Of a DNA stretch of 64,000 nucleotides, positions 56,400 to 64,000 are shown piece by piece. Below the pieces are notes generated by a model. The model worked only from the letters and a program-made list of their open reading frames with translations, had not been told where the DNA came from and searched no databases. The position numbers and the translations under genes are program-made. Origin of the DNA: Hygrocybe punicea. Its lineage: Eukaryota; Basidiomycota; Agaricomycetes; Agaricales; Hygrophoraceae. The first letter of the stretch is position 1. The number at the start of each line of letters is the position of its first letter. The DNA lies in NCBI GenBank assembly GCA_963556145.1, contig OY744461.1, positions 1,364,001 to 1,428,000 on the forward strand. Direction: 5' to 3'.

Positions 56400-57302
56400 C
56401 AGTTGTAGAACGGCTTGTCGAACACTGTTTGGCCTGTTCGACAAGTGTTCGACAAGCCCATCATTAATAATACAATGCGCATTGCAAACTTAGCTAAATG
56501 CCATATAATGGAAATTCGGCTTTTGTTATATTTTCAATGATTGAAACGAAGCTTGAGACACTTGTACAGTGGCTTGTCGAACACTGTTCGGCCTGTTCGA
56601 CAAGGGTGCACTATTCACATTATTAAAAATTCTAATAAACTCAGTACATGTACCCACATCCAAGATACATGCAATATATTGTTCGTAAAAGTGTTTGTGC
56701 ATGAGCAATGCCTCAGACTAAAGCTGGGACACTTGTCGAACAGGTTTCGAACACTGTTCGGCCAGTTCGACAAGTGTGTACTGTTCACATTATTAACAAT
56801 TCCAACAAACCCAGTACTTCTTAGCTAGTATATTGTAGATACGTGCCATATATTGTTCATACAAGTGTTTGTGCATGAGCAATGCCCCAGACTAAAGCTG
56901 GGACACTTGTCGAACAGTTGTCGAACACTGCTCAGCATGTTCAACAAGTGTGCACTGTTTGCATTTAACCATTCCATTGCACTACCAATGCATTCAATAG
57001 TTGTACAAAGTTGTCAAACATTTGCGGCTTGCAACTGTGATGCAACCATGCTATAACAGTATCTATTCCGAAATTGGCATCTGTGATCTAGGCAGCTGTG
57101 ATTCAGCTGCCTTATTGTACTTGCTGATTGGGACAACAAATTCTCACACTCAACTCCGCCCAGTCACACGGTTTCATAGTTATTCCCAGGGCTTCAAAAT
57201 TGTTCCCACAGTTTGGAAATTTTGTTCCCACGGCTTGGCAAATTAGAGTGTGACCCTGAGTTGAAAAATCCGCCATATAGAACGATTCCCTTATAGGGAC
57301 TC
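56400..57302 (+). repeat. Repeat family Z, copy 2
   Basis: Four CTTGTCGAACA-type palindromic blocks (56412-56460, 56571-56606, 56731-56780, 56905-56955) separated by ATGCCYCAGACTAAAGCTGG and similar tracts, then a segment collinear with 36655-36855 ending TTATAGGGACTC. No transposase follows here; M+W sequence follows instead. Confidence 0.7.
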
Positions 57303-57306
57303 GTAA

Positions 57307-57409
57307 CAGTGCAGGCAAAATTTTAAACTATTTGGTCTCCAGACATTCAGGCATGTGGCTTTGTGCCTGAACATCTGGAGAGTAAATAATCTAAAATTTT
57401 GCTGCACTA
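57307..57409. repeat. Short hairpin, 103 bp
   Basis: Arms CAGTGCAGGCAAAATTTTA and the complement of CTAAAATTTTGCTGCACTA, with inner TCTCCAGACATTCAGGC/GCCTGAACATCTGGAGA pairing. No target duplication found. Its right border at 57409|57410 is the empty equivalent of the Helitron 1 insertion point. Confidence 0.65.
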
Positions 57410-58594
57410 TCTTTGGTGTGAATACTAACCTTACTTTTTACAACATTTTTCGGACTTATAATAACAACAAAAATAATGTCAATATTTGAGTGGAGATCGC
57501 AATATTCTTTGATGGCAAAAAATCCTCATCTGTCTCCTGTGTTTGCATGCAGATGAGAGATTAATGTGTATTATCCCATTACTGACAGTGTCTTTTTTTG
57601 AACTGAGCTATTCAACTTGAATGAATATTGTGGCATCTTTGCATGCCAACTGTTGGTGTCTGGCCCCCAGAAAGTACTGCTTGCCACTGTACAGGCCTCC
57701 AAGAATGAAAGAGCAGGTGAAACCCCCTGATTCCCTTGCCGGGCAAGCTACTGGTAGTCACAGTGGGCCTGGTGACATCATTGAAATTTGACCAGGTAAA
57801 CCTCATTATTATTTGTAAGCCTCCCATTAGTGACATTGAGGCCAGTTAATGTTCTTAGTGTGGCTGATATGAGTGTTTATGTCAACATATTTTTGGTTAT
57901 GTGTTTGCAAAGATTTTGGTAGTGTTTTCTTTGTCAGTCAGTCTTGATCAAGGAGAAGAGCCTCCTTTGAGATCAAGACTGAATGGCTTGGGGGTCTTAC
58001 TTTTGGTCCTTTCAGATGTGTTTGTGAATTCACAGTAGCAGTACTTGTTGTAGTGTTAAGCTGTGACTGGCTTAGAATGAATGTATTGAATGTTATCAGC
58101 CTCAACCAAACCTTAAGTCAGATTGTCAGCCAACCATATCATGGCTGGCCAATGTATCTCAGGCCGGCCACTCCATGGCCCACAGCCAACCAAAGACTTG
58201 ATAGGATCAACTAACTCATGTCCCATGACCAGCCAATATATTCCTAGTGTAGACTAACCCCATGGGCAGCTGATGTATCCATAATATTGGCCAACCCATG
58301 TCGCATGAGCAGCCAAAAGACTCAAAGGAGCAAGTGACCCATGTGTAATCGGCCAATATACTAACGAGGATTGGCCAACCTATGATGACTATGTCCTATG
58401 GCGAGCCCAATATACCACAAACTGTTGTCAATTTGTGTTCCATGTATAACTGGAATATCCCTAACATTAGCCAATGTCCTTCCTAGGGCCAGCCTGTGTA
58501 CCCACCCACTTCAGCTAACTAAAGTTCTATAGCCAGCTAATATACCCAGAGATTTGGCCAACTCATGCACCATAGCCAGGCAATATACCAATAC

Positions 58595-60680
58595 AAATCG
58601 GCCAATCCACCTCCCATGGCCAGCGAAAATACCCAGTGCGGTCGGCCAATTCATTTTCCATGGCCAGCCAAAATACCCAGTTCCATTGTCCAATCTACTT
58701 TTCATGGCCAGCCAAAATACCCAGACTGGTTGGCCAATCCATGTTCCATGGCTGGTGGAAATAGTGTATTGCACGGGTACGGGTAAACCCGCGGGTTTTG
58801 CTGCGGGTACAGCCACAGGTGCAGGTACGGGTACAGCAATTTGTACCCGGGCGATTACCAGTACCTGCAACGGGTAACCCGTGTACCCGTGACATTCAGT
58901 CACACGAATGATGCGTCAGGTTCAACCGCAACTGCAACAATCTAACGGGGCACGACAACAAGATGATAGAAGACCACGGTGACAAAGACCACGACGATGG
59001 CAACAGAGAGGATGGCCGGGAGGGTGGTGCACCCACCTACCGGCCCAGGTACATATTCAGATTCTACTTCCATTGACATGGACTAATTCCATACCTGGGG
59101 AACACGCCCTGACACGTCAACTGACGCGTCGTCGTTGTTCGCGATGTAACAGGCACCAAGAAGGACAACGAGGCTCAAGACTCATCCCAGGCCCCACCAT
59201 ACCTCGCGAACATGCCCTGACGCGTCAACTGACGCGTCGACGTCGTTCGCAAGGTAACAGGCACCAAGCAGGACAACGGGGCTCAAGACTTATCCCAGGC
59301 CCCTGCATACCGGTCGGCAATGGGTCAGAGCACCCGAAGACATCCACCCCCATTCACCTTGCATCCACAACAAGCGAAGAAAGACCAGGGGTGTAGTGCA
59401 CCCACTCCCCAGTCGCCAGGTGAGTTTCTCACTGGCAATTCCACCAGCCCACGCGTCCACCAGCCCACGCATCCACCGGCCCAGGCGTCCACCGGCCCAG
59501 GGGTCCAACGATGCAATCACCCCGGCTTTGCGCCCCCCACCCACCAACTACGCTGCACCGGGCCCGCACCCATCCCACCTCACGCTCACACGGCGTGTGT
59601 CAATTGACACATGTCTGGTGTCGCGAGGTCAAAGGGCTGCATGTCCGGTGTCGCGAGTGTGAGACCTGCGGGTTACCCACTACGGGTATGGGTACGGGTC
59701 GGGTATGGGTAGGAAAAAAAAGACCCGGCACAAAACCTGTACCCACGGTGACGGGTACGGGTATTCATGGGTACGGGTACGGGTATCCCCAAAAGTACAC
59801 GGGGGTTACCCGTGCAATACACTAAGTGGAAATACCCAGTGTGGTTGACCAATCCATGTTCCATGGCCAGCGGAAATGCCCAGACTAGTCAGCCAACCCA
59901 TGGTGCATGGCCAGCTGACATACCCAGGGAAGTGGGCCAATGCATGTTCCATGGCCAGCTGAAATACCCAGACCCATCAGCCAATCCACCTCCCATGGCC
60001 AGTGGAAATACCCAGTGCAGTCGGCCAATCCATGTTCCATGGCCAGCCGAAATACCCAGACCGGTCGGCCAATCCACCTCCCATGGCCAGCTGAAATACC
60101 CAGATCCATCGGCCAATCCATGTTCCATGGCCAACTGAAATACCCAGGCTGGTCGGCCAATCTACATTCCATGGCCACCCGAAATACCCAGGGCAGTCGG
60201 CCAATCCATGTTCCATGGCCAACCAAAACACCCAGACCGGTCATCCACATTCCATGGCCACCCGAAATACCCAGGGCAGTCGGCCAATCCATGTTCCATG
60301 GCCAGCTGAAATACCCAGTGCGGTCAGCCAATCCATGTTCCATGGCCAGCCGAAATACCTGGCCCAGTCGGCCAATCCACCTCCCATGGCCAGTGGAAAT
60401 ACCTAGCCTGGTCGGCCAATCCATGTTCCATGGCCAGCCAAAACACCCAGACAAGTCGGCCAATCCATGTTCCATGGCCAGCCAAAATACCCAGACTGGT
60501 CGGCCAATCCACCTCCCATGGCCAGTGGAAATACCCAGTGCAGTCGGCCAATCCATGTTCCATGGCCAGCTGAAATACCCAGTGCGGTCGGCCAATCCAT
60601 GTTCCATGGCCAGCCGAAATACCTGGCCTGGTCGGCCAATCCATCAATCCATCTCCAATGGCCAGCCAAAATATCTAGAC
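58595..60680. repeat. 44-bp minisatellite, copy-2 array (split)
   Basis: About four monomers at 58595-58761, then the hAT element, then about nineteen monomers at 59833-60680. The 44-bp period is clear (starts 60022, 60066, 60110). Each monomer carries CCAAT, CCATGG and AAATACC. Long ORFs on both strands repeat Pro-Trp-Pro or Gly-Trp motifs and are artefacts. Confidence 0.9.
58762..59824. mobile_element. Nonautonomous hAT-type element, 1,063 bp
   Basis: Ends TAGTGTATTGCACGGGTA and the complement TAGTGTATTGCACGGGTA. Duplications GGTGGAAA (58754-58761) and AGTGGAAA (59825-59832) match at 7 of 8. Subterminal GGGTACGGGTA-type repeats occur at both ends. The core has a GGTGGTGCACCCACC module (about 59015) and two tandem units with CGTCAACTGACGCGTC near 59116 and 59226. 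It is an inverted relative of 62104-63020. Confidence 0.85.
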
Positions 60681-60865
60681 TGGTGGGCCAATATATGCCC
60701 CTGCTTCGGCCAACTCATGTCCCTCAGAACATAGACCCCTCGGCCAAGCCATCTCCCCTGGAGAAAGATATTGGTTGGCCGAGATTGGCTGGCCCACTCA
60801 GAGTGGGAATTGTCCATCTCGGCTGAGCCATGTCTTGTGGAAAAGATATGCTGTAAGGTGTGTTT

Positions 60866-61812
60866 TTTGGACCCGGGCAAAACCCGTACCCGTGACCGTG
60901 GGTCTTGGCCTACCCGCATGTCAGCATCAACACAAACGGACACAACAACCCAGCAGCAACCGCTTACCAACACCGTTTTCAAGTGCCCACCGCCTCCGCC
61001 TCGACGCAAACACCACCAATGGCGTCCCAAACGGCCCCATCCTTGCGCAAAACCGTGTCCCAACATGGAGACGCATCACGCTCCCGCGTCAGCCCCAAAC
61101 ACACCGTCCCCACTGCAAAACGCGTCCAAACACGTCTCAAGTCCCACCCCAGCCCCAAACCCCACGCCCGTGCAAGAAATCGCGTTCAAACACGTCCCAG
61201 ACCATGGTCCCACAACACCCAACAATTTGACGCCCACACAGGCCCCAAAACCCGTGCCCGTGCAACAGAACGTGCCCAAACGCGCTCCAGACCCCGTTCC
61301 CCCCAATTACATGCCCACACGCACCCACAGCCCAGAATCACGACGCCACCATCCAGACGCCGCAACTGCGAACGCCAAGGCTCAATGGCATCGAAACATG
61401 GGCTGACGCGTACGCAAGGTTCGAGACGACAAAGGAGGATGAGAGGAAGGGGAGAATGGGAGATGGTGCGGGGAACGAGGAGATGGATACGATGGGCGAG
61501 ATTCTCTCACCCACGAGACCACCTGTCGCCTGGTTCCCAGCCCCCCCACTCCCCACGAGAACCACCCGTCGCATGGCTCCCAGCCCCCCCACTCCTCATG
61601 TTTGCACAGCGCCATGTCAATTGACGTGCGTGTCAGCAACGCGAGGTAGATGTGGGCTGGAACCTGCCGGGTTTCCTGCACAGGTCAATACCCATACCCG
61701 ACCTGCCGCTACCCGCCATCTACCTGCTGAAAAAAGACCCGTGGGTAGACGGGTACGGGTTGGAGCAGGTCCGGGTCCGGGTCACCCACGGGTATACCCA
61801 TGTCATTGCCTA
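60866..61812. mobile_element. hAT-like element lacking a clear left end
   Basis: The right end complement starts TAGGCAATGACATGGGTATA; inside are (ACCCGT)n runs, GTCAATTGACGTG at about 61616 and CCCAAACACGTCC-type coding-like repeats. A matching left terminus was not found. The right border abuts the MULE remnant. ORFs of 150-240 codons here are Pro/Arg/Thr-rich and not supported. Confidence 0.5.
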
Positions 61813-63427
61813 CTTGGAGTTGGTTCCCATTGTGACTTTCCATCATTTCAAGAGCTCTGAGAGTAGTGGGCCATCATATGAGGCGTGGCCTGATTTTGCA
61901 TCCTTTTTGGGCATAAACATGATGGTTGCCACAGGTATACCAACATTCTGATCGTCGATGACCATGAGAAAGAAGACAAGAACACAGCTAGAGCAAACAC
62001 CAAAGGTGCTGTCCATGAGCATCTGTCGCCTGTGGCCAAATCTCCAAGCCATATCCTGTTGACGTGCAGTTGAGAGAATGATGACAAGTTGGTCCAAAAT
62101 ACCTAGTGTATTGCACGGGTAACCCCCGTGTACTTTTGGGGATACCCGTACCCGTACCCATGAATACCTGTACCCGTCACCGTGGGTATGGGTTTTGTGC
62201 CGGGTCTTTTTTTTCCTACCCGTACCCAACCCGTACCCGTACTCGTAGTGGGTAACCCGCAGGTCTCACACTCGCGACACCGGACATGCAGCCCTTTGAC
62301 CTTGTGACACCGGACATGTGTCAATTGACACACGCCATGTGAGCATGAGGTGGGATGGGTGCGGGCCTGGTGCAGCGTAGTTGGTGGGTGGGTGGTGGGC
62401 GCAAAGCCGGGGTGATTGCGTCATTGGACCCCTGGGCCGGTGGATGCATGGGCTGGTGGACGCATGGGCTGGTGGAATTGCCAGTGAGAAACTCACCTGG
62501 TGACCGGGGAGTGGGTGCACTACACCCCCGGTCTTTCTTCGCTTGGCGTGGATGCAAGGTGAACCGGGGTGGATGTCTTCGGGCACTCTGGCCCATTGCT
62601 GACCAGTATGCAGGGGCCTGGGATAAGTCTTGAGCCCCATTGTCCTGCTTGGTGCCTGTTACATCGCGAACGACGACGACGCGTCAGTTGACGTGTCAGG
62701 GCGTGTTCCCAAGGTATGGAATTAGTCCATGTCAATGGAAGTAGAATCTGAATACATACCTGGGCCGGTAGGTGGGCGCACCACCCTCCCGGCCATCCTC
62801 TCCATTGCCATCGTCGTGGTCTTCATCACCGTGGTCTTCTATCATCTTGTTGTCGTGCCACGTTGGATTGTTGCGGTTGCGGTTGAACCCGACATGTCAT
62901 TTGTGTGACTGAATGTCACGGGTACACGGGTTACCTGTCGTGGGTATGGGTAATCGCAGGGGTACAAATTGCTGTACCCGTACCCGCACGTGGGTTTACC
63001 TGTACCCGTGCAATACACTAGAAATACCAGGTCCAAGCGCTTGATAGCTAAGGCAAGCTTGAGTAAGAATTGGAAATGGAGGCTCAGGGTTCAGCTCACG
63101 AAACCAACAATCAAGATTGTCGATTGCTTTGGACCTTTTGGGAATACCATCCTCACAGCGAAGTGTGCGATAAAGCGACGTTGACTCATATTCTGTTAGA
63201 ATAAAGCGGTGTTGTGCATCGCCAGGACTGTCTCCCCACTGCTGGGTTGCCCAGACATGACAGAGTAAACGTACTTGGCCGATAGGTGTGAGATTCCAGA
63301 GCAAATTAAGTGCATATTGTCGAAGGTCAGGGTGCAGTGGGATGATCAGGTTTTTTGACATTTCGATTAGTTTTTGACATGCAGGTGAATGGTCCAGCAT
63401 TCCTGATATTTTGTCTATCACAAGCAT
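61813..63427 (-). pseudogene. MULE-type transposase remnant, split by a hAT element
   Basis: The upstream piece (63427-63021) reads IIPLHPDLRQYALNLLWNL, QHRFILTEYESTSLYRTL and NLDCWFRELNPEPPFPIL. The downstream piece (62103-61813) reads LVIILSTARQQDMAWRFG, then LMDSTFGVCSSCVLVFFLMV and DDQNVGIPVATIMFMPKKDA. LMDSTFGVC with a following helper block resembles the first Asp region of fungal MULE transposases. The two pieces join in frame when the hAT element at 62104-63020 and one copy of its duplication are disregarded. The C-terminal part is cut off at 61813. Confidence 0.65.
62104..63020. mobile_element. Nonautonomous hAT-type element, 917 bp
   Basis: Ends TAGTGTATTGCACGGGTA and its complement. 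Duplications AAAATACC (62096-62103) and GAAATACC (63021-63028) match at 7 of 8. Internal order is the reverse complement of 58762-59824 (CAGTTGACGTGTC near 62685, GGTGGGCGCACCACCC near 62771) with some deletions. Confidence 0.85.
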
Positions 63428-63569
63428 TCTCTTGTCTAGGGAAGGAAGGTAAGCATGGTCATGTCAAATACCATTGGATTTTATTTACTTTTCGGGTCGA
63501 GTTCATCATGAGTTGAAATTACTCGTGTGTACATGCTGCATTTGACATTTTCCCAAGGTATCTGTCGTT
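63428..63569. other. Short spacer upstream of the MULE remnant
   Basis: May include an intron or earlier exon of the transposase; nothing firm. Confidence 0.25.
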
Positions 63570-64000
63570 AAGGCGTGACACGGGTACGGGTAACACCATG
63601 TGTATCCGGAAACGGGTACGCTCAGGTATGGGTACGGGTACCGGATTGGCATACCCAGGAAATACCGTACCCTTTTCCATGGTGTTACGGGTATGCCGGT
63701 ACTGGCATTCCGGTCAGGTGAGTGGTCACTTGACGTTGTTGATCACTCACGACATGTCTCGTTTCATGCGCCAACCCCCACCATCGCCCCAAACGTGAGG
63801 TGAGTGGGGGGTTTCTGGTTCTATTCTAGGCGACGACGATGATGATGACGACGCCCTCCCTCGCTGCAAATGTGAGCGGGGGGTGTACTTCTATTCTAAC
63901 GATGACAACAACGACGGCTAACACCACCCCTCCCTCAATGCAACGACGCCAACTCTACCCCCTCCACTCCCTTGCTGCAAACACGAGCAGAGGGGTGTTC
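63570..64000. mobile_element. Left part of another (ACCCGT)-rich element, cut by window edge
   Basis: Starts about GGCGTGACACGGGTACGGGT, then several GGGTACGGGTA motifs, then two GAGCGGGGGGTGTACTTCT / GAGTGGGGGGTTTCTGGTTCT-like units and GACGACGATGATGATGA tracts. The right end lies beyond the window. Confidence 0.45.

Larger units (their letters stand above)
57410..60865 (+). mobile_element. Composite repeat M+W, copy 2
   Basis: Collinear with 19165-22130 but without the foldback and MITE of copy 1, and with its own hAT insertion at 58762-59824. It ends with CTGGAGAAAGATATTGG...GTGGGAATTGTCCATCTCGG at 60755-60822, as copy 1 does. Non-coding. 57900-58600 holds CCATGGCC-like decayed monomers. 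Confidence 0.7.

Noticed and set aside
57307..57409. The 103-bp hairpin as an ncRNA gene or tRNA
   Set aside because: A single long stem with no tRNA arms or promoter boxes; MITE-like DNA is more likely.
59833..60680. Regular direct repeats that look like a CRISPR array
   Set aside because: The 44-bp monomers are contiguous with no unique spacers, the genome is eukaryotic, and no cas-like genes exist nearby. It is a minisatellite.
59885..60734. ORFs of 240-264 codons with Trp/Pro repeats
   Set aside because: They are translations of the 44-bp minisatellite in several frames on both strands.
60771..61860. Pro/Thr/Arg-rich ORFs of 130-240 codons
   Set aside because: Overlapping in many frames, low complexity, inside a hAT-like element, no domain.
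63570..63700. GGGTAC repeats as telomeric repeats
   Set aside because: Fungal telomeres are usually TTAGGG-type. These hexamers sit at transposon ends and are irregular.

Overview
This 64 kb window looks like nuclear DNA of a filamentous basidiomycete, most likely a mushroom-forming Agaricomycete with a genome swollen by transposons. The reasons are short introns with GT/GC...AG borders, host genes of types common in Agaricomycetes (an Spt5-like KOW protein, a Reb1/TTF1-like Myb protein, a DUF6698 protein, small coiled-coil proteins), and transposon families typical of these fungi (DUF6570/PIF1 Helitrons, Ty3/gypsy, hAT, MULE, Tc1/mariner, CACTA-like foldbacks). There are no bacterial operons, rRNA or CRISPR, and I recognise no tRNA. 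Species cannot be named from sequence alone.

Layout. 0-12.3 kb is a gene island: a left-edge zinc-finger gene (-), a host gene (-) split by a complete hAT-type insertion at 972-2255, a nonsense-mutated coiled-coil gene (+), an Spt5-like gene (+), a small coiled-coil gene (-), a Reb1-like gene (+), a second coiled-coil gene (-) and a DUF6698 gene (+). 12.3-15.9 kb is intergenic DNA with foldbacks, a hAT MITE and a GC-rich captured core. 15.9-19.2 kb is the helicase-plus-cysteine-protease half of a Helitron with its exact 3' terminus. 19.2-22.1 kb is copy 1 of a large composite repeat (called M+W here) with a 44-bp minisatellite, interrupted by a foldback and a hAT MITE. 22.1-31.9 kb is a full-length degenerate Ty3/gypsy element on the minus strand, with two LTRs and an antisense Zn2Cys6-type gene. 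32-41.4 kb is a graveyard: a degenerate multicopy gene, a mariner fragment, a second Helitron 3' end, a hAT transposase split by a CACTA-like foldback, and a VNTR. 41.4-46 kb is a Helitron Rep half (-). 46.9-56.1 kb is a second gene island with four host genes and a cluster of palindromic blocks. 56.4-64 kb is repeats again: copy 2 of the palindrome family and of M+W, nested hAT-type elements, and a MULE transposase cut by insertions.

Main themes. (1) Precise transposon anatomy can be read from 8-bp target duplications and paralogous empty sites inside the window. (2) Decay is dominated by C-to-T at CpG. The LTR pair differs almost only by CpG transitions. Catalytic Asp codons of the gypsy protease, the gypsy RT and the mariner transposase all read Asn in a context that fits a CpG change. 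All six premature stops in the two Helitron coding frames are TGA. (3) Several nonautonomous elements with unrelated termini share the same internal palindromic modules. (4) The Helitron protein carries a C-terminal USP-like cysteine protease, and the gypsy element carries an antisense zinc-cluster gene. These two cargo genes are the most biologically interesting items.
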